Shown: positions 1 through 5,432 of the stretch, piece after piece
Layout: each line of letters begins with the position of its first letter
Numbering within the stretch: the first letter of the stretch is position 1
DNA from: Actinomycetales bacterium
GTDB lineage: Bacteria; Actinomycetota; Actinomycetes; Actinomycetales; Microbacteriaceae
DNA length: 5,604 nucleotides
Assembly: GCA_015655255.1 (NCBI GenBank)
Contig: JAATFJ010000203.1
Coordinates: forward strand, 1 to 5,604
Reading direction: 5' to 3'
The notes under the pieces: generated by a model
The model's input: only the letters and a program-made list of their open reading frames with translations
Told to the model about the DNA's origin: nothing
Database searches by the model: none
Made by a program: the position numbers and the translations under genes

Positions 1-159
1 ACGCTCGAGTTCATCCCCGACGCGCTGCCGGAGAACGCCGACCACATCACCGCGCTACTCCGCGAAGCCCAGGAACGTGATGCAGAGGTCGCGAAGCTCG
101 CCTCCTCCGCGAAGCCGGCGGGCGATGCGGACCCCTACAGCAAGAGCGATGGAGAGTAA
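1..159 (+). CDS. rbfA: Ribosome-binding factor A, C-terminal part (partial)
   Basis: The frame is open from base 1 and ends at TAA 157-159, giving the last 52 residues of a protein whose start lies outside the window. RbfA binds the 30S subunit late in its assembly and helps mature the 16S rRNA 5' end; it acts in the cytoplasm and is important for cold growth. The visible part starts TLEFIPDALPENADHITALL, which is the end of the KH-like domain of actinobacterial RbfA, followed by a charged helix with RDAEVAKLA and a hydrophilic tail containing ADPY, also typical of actinobacterial RbfA. Identity rests on recalled family sequence, not on a search. The presence of truB and ribF downstream supports it, since rbfA-truB-ribF is a common bacterial order. 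No U-rich intrinsic terminator follows. Confidence 0.85.
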   Translation, partial: TLEFIPDALPENADHITALLREAQERDAEVAKLASSAKPAGDADPYSKSDGE

Positions 160-163
160 TACA

Positions 164-181
164 GGGGAACGCACGGTTCCT
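164..181 (+). other. Short hairpin after rbfA
   Basis: GGAAC (166-170) and GTTCC (176-180) form a perfect 5-bp stem with the loop GCACG, starting 6 bases after the rbfA stop. There is no T-run after it, so it is at best a weak terminator; it also overlaps the possible -35 of the following gene and could equally be an operator half-site pair. GGGAACGC (165-172) recurs as a direct repeat at 232-239. Confidence 0.25.
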
Positions 182-205
182 ATGTATGCGCAATGTAGAT
201 AGAGT
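177..205 (+). promoter_or_regulatory. Possible promoter for the LuxR-type regulator
   Basis: TTCCTA (177-182) and TAGAGT (200-205) are separated by 17 bp. The -10 fits the actinobacterial TANNNT pattern; the -35 shares only the leading TT and final A with the consensus. Transcription would begin near 212, giving a leader of about 55 nt. This is the best candidate in a 108-bp gap, but the match is weak. The same gap holds GGAGA-TTCG-TCTCC (216-229), a 5-bp inverted repeat in the expected 5' leader that could be an operator or a small RNA hairpin. Confidence 0.3.
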
Positions 206-252
206 GAACGGCGGGGGAGATTCGTCTCCGTGGGAACGCGGACATCATGCTC

Positions 253-260
253 GGGGGGAG
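253..260 (+). promoter_or_regulatory. Ribosome binding site deciding the regulator start
   Basis: GGGGGGAG ends 7 bases before GTG 268, an ideal Shine-Dalgarno distance. The upstream in-frame ATG at 247 has only GGGA about 12 bases before it, and choosing it would place this strong site inside the coding sequence. The GTG is therefore preferred. Confidence 0.6.
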
Positions 261-267
261 CATCGAC

Positions 268-2445
268 GTGTCATCCTCATTGCCTGCCACTCCTCTTCTG
301 CCGTCCGACGGCGCCGAAACCACGCACGACGAGAGCCGTCGCGCTGCACTCCTGCGTCAGCTACTCGCTGAGGGCAGGGAGGTGGCACCGCACGTCCTCG
401 ACGTGCTTCTGCGGCGTCTGGGCGATGACCCGCGCACGATCGTGGAGACGGCGACCGAGCTCAGCCCCGCGCAGCGCCACGGCCGGAGGGCGCTGCCCGC
501 GGTGCTCCCGCTCGTTCCTGCGATCGCCGAGGCCTTCTCCGTAATAGAGATCGCGGACGATGATCGCGCGGTGCTGCTCACCGCCGCGGTGGCGTCGGAG
601 GACAGCGTCGATACGCTGAAGAGAAGTTGCGGATGCTCCGCGCGTCGCCTCGCCGACCCGCCATTGGCCGCGCATCTCCTCTTCGAACGCGGACGCTTCA
701 CCTTCGCCGACCCACGTCTGCGGATCTGGGTACAGGAGACCGCAACGCCCCTCGAACGGCAGGAGGCGCACGAACGCTGTGCGCGGGGATCCTCGCTCGC
801 CCTCGCCGGGCACCGCGCCTGGCATCGCGCACGTGCGGCGCTCGACCGCGCACCGGAGACGGTTCCCCTCCTCGGGGAGGCGTCGACGCGGCTGCGAGCC
901 CTGGTGCGCTGGGAGGAGGCCTTCCGATGTGCGGAGGAGGCCGTGCATCACGCCTCGCCGGAACTGCGGGAGGATGCTCTCCTCCTCGCCGGTCGCACGG
1001 CTCTCGGCGCGGGTTGGATCGAGGATGCTGCCGATTTCTTCGGCGAAGCGGTGCGCACCGCGGGGGAGTCGGGGCGCGGCAGAGCGCTTCCGGGGTTCCT
1101 CCTCGCCACGACCCTGGTTCGCGGCACGCCGCCGCTGTCCGATCCGGCGCCGCATCGGCCGGACTCCGAGGATGTGGAGAGCTGGGGGCACTGGACCGTC
1201 GTCGCGGCCCTCAGCGCCGTCCTCCACGCTGTGCGCGGTCGGCGCGCGCCCATGCGCATCTGGCTTACGGAGGTCCGGGAGGCGAGCAGGAGATCGGGCG
1301 TGCACACGGGGATCTGCGGCGCTGCCGTGGCCCTGTGCTGGTTGCTCAGCGGCGAGGACGAGGACATCGACCTCCTCGCTCCGGACGCCGTGGTCTGCGC
1401 CGTCGTCGCCCCCTTGCGCGAGGCGCTCGGCGGTGACGTCGACGCGGGGCTGGAGATACTTTCCCGCTTCTCCGCGGCGATCTCCGAGGCCTCCGAACCG
1501 CGCACGGGCGAGGTCGATCCGAGTCCGCTGCTCGACGCCTATCGTGCCCTGATCGAGGTGCTCCTGCTCGTCTGGCGCGGGGATGTCGGCCGCGCGAGGG
1601 ACCGCCTTCTCGATGCGGCGAGGGCGCTGCCCCTCGCAGTGCCCTTCGCGGGTCTTGGGGTGATCCTCGCACGGAGGCTCGACATCCTCGTCCTCGGTGC
1701 CCAGGGCGAGACCGCGCAGGCGCTCACGGCGGCGCTTCCCGCGGGGGCGCGCATCGATGCCTTCGTCGATCGCGGGGTCGAGGCATATCTCGCGGGCGAC
1801 ATGGAGGATGCGCTGCTCAGCCTGCAGTTGTGGGCGGATCGGGGGGCTCCGGAACCCCCGTTGAGCGTTCCCGGCCTGGATGAGATTGGTCCTTTTGTTC
1901 CGCGTGACGCGCGCAGGCCTCCGGACGTGCGCCACGCGGAGGATCTCCGACACCGCATCCGACGGCTTCCGCAGAATGCCTGGAACCACGACTATCCCGC
2001 GCTGGTCGCCGAGGCGCGCGCGCTGCGCTCCCCCTTCAGCAGAGGAAGAGTCGAGGGGCTTCTGGGAACGGGCTGCGCGATCCACGGCGACGCACGCGCG
2101 GCCCGTCGGCACCTCCAGGTCGCGCAGAGTCTCTTCGCCGACGCCGGAGCCAGTGCCTGGGAGGCCGCGATCGCGGCACGGCTGGAGAGGATCGAGAGAC
2201 TCGCGGCCTCGGGCGCGGATGCCTTCGCCGCGTGCCGCGCGGCCTGGGATCCCGTGCTCACCGAGCGAGAGCTGGAGGTCGCCCTGCTTGTCGTCGATGG
2301 GGCGGTCAACCGGGAGATCGCCGAGCGCCTGGGCGTCTCCGTGCGCACCGTGGAGGTGCACATCGGGAGGATCTTCGCGAAGCTGTCCTTGCGGGGACGC
2401 GTCGAGCTGACGGCGCTCGCGCACCGGACGAACCAGATTCTCTGA
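268..2445 (+). CDS. LuxR-type (LAL-like) transcriptional regulator lacking the P-loop
   Basis: This is a 725-residue protein from GTG 268 (732 if ATG 247 is used). The C-terminus, residues 664-725, is a clear LuxR/GerE helix-turn-helix: it opens LTERELEV, then NREIAERLGVSVRTVEVHI with the recognition helix, then a KLSLRGRVEL end. The middle, roughly 170-640, is Ala/Leu-rich helical sequence like the TPR-type sensor region of LAL (MalT-like) regulators. The N-terminus matches the back of the LAL ATPase module: GDDP at 52-55 sits where GGNP usually is, followed by an ELSPAQRHGR segment, an RFTFADPRLR segment at 143-152 (normally RFRHPLLR) and RAWH at 183-186. No Walker A or B motif is present, and the protein is shorter than the roughly 900 residues usual for the family. 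It is presumably a DNA-binding regulator that no longer uses ATP as a switch; ligand and targets are unknown. It lies between rbfA and mutY, and its stop is 3 bp from the convergent mutY stop. Some rare codons (ATA, AGA, AGT) occur near 541-640. Confidence 0.9.
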   Translation: MSSSLPATPLLPSDGAETTHDESRRAALLRQLLAEGREVAPHVLDVLLRRLGDDPRTIVETATELSPAQRHGRRALPAVLPLVPAIAEAFSVIEIADDDRAVLLTAAVASEDSVDTLKRSCGCSARRLADPPLAAHLLFERGRFTFADPRLRIWVQETATPLERQEAHERCARGSSLALAGHRAWHRARAALDRAPETVPLLGEASTRLRALVRWEEAFRCAEEAVHHASPELREDALLLAGRTALGAGWIEDAADFFGEAVRTAGESGRGRALPGFLLATTLVRGTPPLSDPAPHRPDSEDVESWGHWTVVAALSAVLHAVRGRRAPMRIWLTEVREASRRSGVHTGICGAAVALCWLLSGEDEDIDLLAPDAVVCAVVAPLREALGGDVDAGLEILSRFSAAISEASEPRTGEVDPSPLLDAYRALIEVLLLVWRGDVGRARDRLLDAARALPLAVPFAGLGVILARRLDILVLGAQGETAQALTAALPAGARIDAFVDRGVEAYLAGDMEDALLSLQLWADRGAPEPPLSVPGLDEIGPFVPRDARRPPDVRHAEDLRHRIRRLPQNAWNHDYPALVAEARALRSPFSRGRVEGLLGTGCAIHGDARAARRHLQVAQSLFADAGASAWEAAIAARLERIERLAASGADAFAACRAAWDPVLTERELEVALLVVDGAVNREIAERLGVSVRTVEVHIGRIFAKLSLRGRVELTALAHRTNQIL

Positions 2446-2468
2446 GCGCTACTGCGGCAGCGAGAGGA
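2438..2468. terminator. Hairpin across the convergent stop codons
   Basis: TTCTCT (2438-2443) can pair with AGAGGA (2463-2468, including one G-T pair) and CGCT (2447-2450) with AGCG (2459-2462). This leaves a 3-base bulge on one side and an 8-base loop. The structure covers the stop codons of both the regulator and mutY. Being an inverted repeat it would form in both transcripts, so it could be a weak bidirectional terminator. There is no T-run on either side, which keeps confidence low. Confidence 0.22.
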
Positions 2469-3348
2469 CTCCGCCTGCGGCCTCCGCGAGGCCGTCCGCG
2501 ATGAGCGAGTCGATGGCGCGGTCCCGCTGCACGGGATTGGGCCAGTCCGAAAGCACCTCGGCGAGGGTGAGCGGGATGGGGGCCGCGTCCCGCAGCGCCC
2601 GCAGTACCGCGCCGCGCGCCTGCCGATCGGAGCCCTCGTAGCGTGCCTGACGACGGCGGCGGTCCTCCGTGTCCGGTTTCCCCGCGGCGAGCCAGGCACA
2701 GTCGCCGGCGAGGGGGCAGCGATCGCAGGCGGGTGTGCGCGCCGTGCACACGGTGGCTCCGAGCTCCATCATCGCGGCGTTGCAGAGCGCTGCCTCCGCC
2801 TCGTCCTCGGGGAGGAGCCCGTCCATGCGGACGAGGTCCTTGCGCGAGGGCGGCGCGGGCTGGGCGGTCCCGTCGAGCACGCGCGCGAGGACGCGGCGGG
2901 TGTTCGTGTCGACCACGGGATGCCGGTCTCCGTAGGAGAACACCGCGACCGCCCGCGCCGTGTAGTCGCCGATACCGGAGAGCGCGAGCAGGGCGTCGAC
3001 ATCGGGAGGGACCACACCGCCATGCCGCTCGACGACCTCGATCGCCGCGCGGTGCAGCCACAGCGCCCGACGCGGATAGCCGAGGTTCGCCCACTGCTGC
3101 ACGACCTCGGCGGGCGTTGCCAGCGACATCGCCGTCGGGGTCGGCCAACGGCGCAGCCAAGCCTCAAGGTGCGGAATGACCCGCATCACGGGTGTCTGCT
3201 GGAGCATGAACTCGCTCACGAGCGTGCCCCACGCACCGAATCGCTCGTGGAACTCGGCCCGTCGCCAGGGGAGATCACGGGCGTTCTCGCGATACCACGA
3301 TTCGAGTGCGCCATGGTCGATGACCGGCGCGGGGGAAGTCCGTGGCAT
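2449..3348 (-). CDS. mutY: Adenine DNA glycosylase (A/G-specific), MutY
   Basis: The 299-residue protein removes adenine mispaired with 8-oxoguanine or guanine, preventing G:C to T:A mutations. The catalytic Glu is E46 in SEFMLQQTPV. The helix-hairpin-helix is LALSGIGDYTARAV (about 121-134), and the catalytic Asp is D147 in HPVVDTNTRRVLAR. A [4Fe-4S] cluster site C201-X6-C208-X2-C211-X5-C217 follows, with the spacing exact for MutY/Nth. After the cluster there is only about 80 residues, including YEGSDRQARG and a winged-helix-like end (DRAIDSLIADGLAEA). The Nudix-like 8-oxoG recognition domain of the roughly 350-residue E. coli enzyme is not evident; from memory this short form is normal for actinobacteria. 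The start is ATG 3346-3348, with a TAGGCT -10 box six bases upstream and no spaced Shine-Dalgarno, so translation is probably leaderless. The gene is divergent from truB and convergent with the regulator gene. Confidence 0.97.
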   Translation of the reverse strand: MPRTSPAPVIDHGALESWYRENARDLPWRRAEFHERFGAWGTLVSEFMLQQTPVMRVIPHLEAWLRRWPTPTAMSLATPAEVVQQWANLGYPRRALWLHRAAIEVVERHGGVVPPDVDALLALSGIGDYTARAVAVFSYGDRHPVVDTNTRRVLARVLDGTAQPAPPSRKDLVRMDGLLPEDEAEAALCNAAMMELGATVCTARTPACDRCPLAGDCAWLAAGKPDTEDRRRRQARYEGSDRQARGAVLRALRDAAPIPLTLAEVLSDWPNPVQRDRAIDSLIADGLAEAAGGVLSLPQ

Positions 3349-3354
3349 CCTGTC

Positions 3355-3360
3355 AGCCTA
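3355..3360 (-). promoter_or_regulatory. -10 box of the leaderless mutY promoter
   Basis: On the minus strand the sequence reads CGTAGGCTGACAGGATG, with TAGGCT as the -10 and six bases before the mutY ATG. Transcription starting about 7 bases after the -10 would begin at the ATG itself, the arrangement typical of leaderless actinobacterial genes. No convincing -35 hexamer is seen in the shared spacer. Confidence 0.6.
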
Positions 3361-3385
3361 CGTCGGAACCGGCCGGCGGAGCCCG

Positions 3386-3391
3386 TAGGCT
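3386..3391 (+). promoter_or_regulatory. -10 box of the leaderless truB promoter
   Basis: CGTAGGCTGAGGGGATG places TAGGCT six bases before the truB ATG, the same geometry as on the mutY side. GAGGGG directly abuts the ATG and is too close to serve as a normal Shine-Dalgarno, which supports leaderless translation. The -35 region would fall in 3363-3369, which has no consensus match. Confidence 0.6.
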
Positions 3392-3397
3392 GAGGGG

Positions 3398-4291
3398 ATG
3401 TCCTCGCCCGGTTTCCTCCTCGTCGACAAGCCCGGCGGGCTTACCAGCCATGACGTCGTCGCTCGTGCCCGTCGGGCGCTGGGAACGAGGAAGATCGGGC
3501 ACGCCGGCACCCTCGATCCGATGGCGACCGGACTCCTCGTCCTCGGCGTCGAGAGCGCGACGCGTCTGCTGACCTATGTCGTCGGCGCGGACAAGACCTA
3601 CACGGCGACCATCCGGCTCGGCGCGTCCACCACGACGGACGACGCCGAGGGGGAGACCATCGCCGCGGCGGATGCGGAGGATCTCGCCGGGATCGATGCG
3701 GTGCGCCTCGCCGCGGGCATCGCAGCGCTGCGCGGTGAGATTTCGCAGGTCCCCAGTTCGGTGTCCGCGATTAAGGTGGATGGGCGGCGTGCCTACGACC
3801 GCGTCAGAGCGGGCGAGGAGGTCGAGCTTGCCGCCCGTCGCGTGCGAATCTCGCGCTTCGACGTCCTCGCCGAACGTCGCACGTCGAAGGCGATCGACCT
3901 CGATGTCGTCGTCGATTGTTCCTCGGGTACCTACATCCGCGCCCTTGCCCGCGATCTCGGCGCTTCCCTCGCCGTCGGTGGCCACCTCACCGCTTTGCGC
4001 CGAACGCATGTGGGACCCTTCGCCGTCGCGGATGCGGTCGCCGTCGACGAGATCGCGGAGGAACTGCTGCGTACGCCCGCGGATGCCGCGCAGCAGATCC
4101 TTCCGCGCTTCCCCGTCGCAGCGTCCGACGCACGCGACCTCCGTCACGGGAAGAGGCTCGCGGGGCAGGCCGAACGGCTTTCCGCTTCTCCCGCCGCCGC
4201 CATCGATGAGAACGGCGAACTCATCGGCATCGTCGAGAAACGCGGTGCCGATGTGAAGAGCATCATGAACATGCCGGAGAACGCCCGGTGA
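3398..4291 (+). CDS. truB: tRNA pseudouridine(55) synthase TruB
   Basis: The 297-residue enzyme isomerises U55 to pseudouridine in the T-loop of tRNAs in the cytoplasm, stabilising the tRNA elbow. The catalytic Asp is D40 in GHAGTLDPMATGLL (34-47). The N-terminal LLVDKPGGLTSHDVV, the KTY (66-68, with the conserved active-site Tyr), VPSSVSAIKVDGRRAY (118-133) and SSGTYIRALARDLG (175-188, with conserved Arg181) are all standard TruB motifs. The C-terminal part from about 230, including HGKRLAG and IDENGELIGIVEK, is consistent with the small PUA-like RNA-binding domain. Length and motif order are complete. ATG 3398 is supported by the -10 box immediately upstream. Ending in TGA, it is followed by 126 bp and then ribF in the same orientation, with an apparent separate promoter, so the two may be only partly co-transcribed. 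Confidence 0.97.
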   Translation: MSSPGFLLVDKPGGLTSHDVVARARRALGTRKIGHAGTLDPMATGLLVLGVESATRLLTYVVGADKTYTATIRLGASTTTDDAEGETIAAADAEDLAGIDAVRLAAGIAALRGEISQVPSSVSAIKVDGRRAYDRVRAGEEVELAARRVRISRFDVLAERRTSKAIDLDVVVDCSSGTYIRALARDLGASLAVGGHLTALRRTHVGPFAVADAVAVDEIAEELLRTPADAAQQILPRFPVAASDARDLRHGKRLAGQAERLSASPAAAIDENGELIGIVEKRGADVKSIMNMPENAR

Positions 4292-4324
4292 CGCTCCGCG
4301 CCCTTCGCACCCGCCGCGCGGTTC

Positions 4325-4330
4325 TAGGAT
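4325..4330 (+). promoter_or_regulatory. -10 box of a promoter before ribF
   Basis: TAGGAT is a good actinobacterial -10 hexamer. The closest -35-like sequence is TTCGCA (4304-4309) with a short 15-base spacer. Transcription would start near 4337, three to four bases before ATG 4341 and about 80 bases before the ribF start. This lies 34 bp after the truB stop, so ribF need not depend on read-through from truB. Confidence 0.5.
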
Positions 4331-4340
4331 GGAATCCGCT

Positions 4341-4421
4341 ATGAGCATCTCGCACCTTCCCCCTCGGGCCGAGTCCGCCCGCGTCCCCGTGCCGACGCCG
4401 CCCCGCGGAGACTTCGCGTGA
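4341..4421 (+). CDS. Possible 26-residue leader peptide overlapping ribF
   Basis: ATG 4341 opens 26 codons ending at TGA 4419-4421. That stop overlaps the ribF GTG (4418-4420) in the string GTGA, the classic four-base overlap of translationally coupled genes. The ATG lies 10 bases after the TAGGAT -10, so the transcript would carry only a few bases before it and could be read as a leaderless message. The peptide begins MSISHLPPRAESAR and has six prolines, two of them as PP pairs, with no recognisable domain, signal or membrane segment. Its role, if translated, could be to deliver ribosomes to ribF or to modulate ribF translation. High GC makes short open frames common, so the case rests on position, not on sequence identity. 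Confidence 0.35.
   Translation: MSISHLPPRAESARVPVPTPPRGDFA
4407..4410 (+). promoter_or_regulatory. Ribosome binding site of ribF
   Basis: GGAG ends 7 bases before GTG 4418 and supports that codon as the ribF start. It lies inside the upstream short ORF, so ribF could be entered both independently and by ribosomes finishing that ORF. Confidence 0.6.
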
Positions 4422-5365
4422 TCGTCTTCCGTGATCCGGCCGAGGTGCCGGAGGACTTCGGGCCGTCCGCGGTCGCCATCGGCAAGTTCGATGGCGTGCA
4501 TGCGGGGCATCGCGCCGTCATCTCCCGGCTCCGAGAGGACGCCCGGGCCACGGGTGCGCGCTCCGTCGCCGTCACCTTCGACCGCAATCCGCTCGCCGTG
4601 ATCCGCCCCGAACTGTGCCCCGAGAATGTCGTGAGCATCGAGCGCAAGCTGGAGCTGCTCGCGGAGCAGGGGCTCGACGCGACGCTCCTGCTCACCTTCG
4701 ACGAGAGCCTCGCGGCTCGCCCCGCCGAGGACTTCGTGCGCGACATCCTCGTCGGCGCGTTGCGTGCGACGACGATGCTCGTCGGCAGAGACTTCCGCTT
4801 CGGGAAGGGCGGCGCGGGCACGCCCGCCCTTCTTGCCGAGCTCGCCCCGCGCTACGGCTTCGCGGTCGACGTCGTCGACGACGTCTTCCTCCCGGACTCG
4901 GAGCGGCGCGTGTCCTCCAGCTGGGTGCGAGAACTCCTCGCCGCGGGCGATGTCACAGGCGCCGCCCGCGTGCTGGACCGCCCCGTCGACGTCCGCGGCA
5001 TCGTCGTGCACGGCCTCAAAAGGGGTCGAGAGCTCGGGTTCCCCACGGCGAACCTCTCCGCGGTGGTCGACGCGCTCATCCCCGCGGACGGGGTCTACGC
5101 GGGCTGGCTCGTCGACCACGACACGGGGCTGCGCCATCCCGCCGCCGTCTCCGTGGGCACCAACCCCACCTTCGACGACGTCGCACGACGGCAGGTGGAG
5201 GCGCACGTCCTCGACGAGGAGGGGCTGGACCTCTACGGCCACGATGTGACAGTGGAGTTCACCGCGAAACTGCGCGGCATGGTCGCCTTCACGGACGTCG
5301 ACGGACTCGTGCGGCAGATCGCCGAGGACGTCGCGGCGGCGCGCACGCTTCTCACTCATCCCTGA
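4418..5365 (+). CDS. ribF: Bifunctional riboflavin kinase / FAD synthetase
   Basis: The 315-residue cytoplasmic enzyme converts riboflavin to FMN and then FAD using ATP. The N-terminal FAD synthetase (FMN adenylyltransferase) module shows GKFDGVHAGH (22-31, nucleotidyltransferase signature), VGRDFRFGKGG (122-132) and RVSSSWVREL (164-173, where families usually have SST). The C-terminal riboflavin kinase module shows RGRELGFPTAN with PTAN at 209-212 and VSVGTNPTF (244-252). E261 in VEAHVLD is the probable catalytic base. The segment FDRNP (54-58) replaces the more common FDPHP. Length is near the 310-340 expected and nothing is missing. The start is GTG with a GGAG seven bases upstream; no ATG in frame fits better. 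It follows truB, as in many bacteria, but has a promoter-like -10 and a possible coupled leader ORF in front. I see no FMN riboswitch. Confidence 0.97.
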   Translation: MIVFRDPAEVPEDFGPSAVAIGKFDGVHAGHRAVISRLREDARATGARSVAVTFDRNPLAVIRPELCPENVVSIERKLELLAEQGLDATLLLTFDESLAARPAEDFVRDILVGALRATTMLVGRDFRFGKGGAGTPALLAELAPRYGFAVDVVDDVFLPDSERRVSSSWVRELLAAGDVTGAARVLDRPVDVRGIVVHGLKRGRELGFPTANLSAVVDALIPADGVYAGWLVDHDTGLRHPAAVSVGTNPTFDDVARRQVEAHVLDEEGLDLYGHDVTVEFTAKLRGMVAFTDVDGLVRQIAEDVAAARTLLTHP

Positions 5366-5421
5366 ACCGGGCCGGACGTACTCCCGCGGGTGTCCTGCCC
5401 ATCGCACGGCGTGGAATGCCG
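5366..5421. other. Intergenic region after ribF without a convincing terminator
   Basis: Two small inverted repeats are visible: GGAC (5374-5377) with GTCC (5392-5395), extendable only by G-U pairs, and ACGGC (5406-5410) with GCCGT (5418-5422) around a 7-base loop. Neither is followed by a T-run. The second touches the next -10 box and could be an operator. No gene is seen here. Confidence 0.4.
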
Positions 5422-5427
5422 TAAACT
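5422..5427 (+). promoter_or_regulatory. -10 box of promoter for the right-edge gene
   Basis: TAAACT (5422-5427) matches TANNNT and is preceded by G and followed by GAAC, as in many actinobacterial promoters. No good -35 stands at 16-18 bases upstream. Start of transcription would be near 5433-5435, leaving a leader of about 140 nt before ATG 5576. Confidence 0.4.
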
Positions 5428-5432
5428 GAACA

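Larger units (their letters stand above)
3353..3393. repeat. Perfect 10-bp inverted repeat between mutY and truB
   Basis: TCAGCCTACG (3353-3362) and CGTAGGCTGA (3384-3393) are exact reverse complements separated by 21 bases. Each arm contains the TAGGCT -10 box of the gene reading outward from it, so the repeat is best explained as two copies of one promoter element in mirror orientation. As an operator or cruciform it would also be a valid palindrome; the sequence alone cannot exclude a shared repressor site. Confidence 0.85.

Noticed and set aside
247..249. ATG 247 as start of the regulator
   Set aside because: GTG 268 has a strong GGGGGGAG seven bases upstream that would otherwise be inside the gene. 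The ATG remains possible and would add seven residues.
361..2424. 687-codon open frame on the minus strand opposite the LuxR-type regulator
   Set aside because: It mirrors the regulator frame, is Arg/Gly/Glu-rich with no recognisable domain, and long antisense frames are expected from GC-biased codons. The + strand frame has a clear HTH domain.
4292..4417. FMN riboswitch before ribF
   Set aside because: The conserved RFN-element blocks are not present, and the expected leader of about 80 nt is too short for that aptamer.
5374..5395. Intrinsic terminator of ribF
   Set aside because: Only four Watson-Crick pairs plus G-U pairs are possible, with no T-run afterwards.
3353..5407. 684-codon open frame on the minus strand across truB and ribF
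   Set aside because: It spans two well-recognised genes on the opposite strand, has a composition biased to Arg, Gly, Asp and Glu, and shows no domain. It is a GC-driven shadow.
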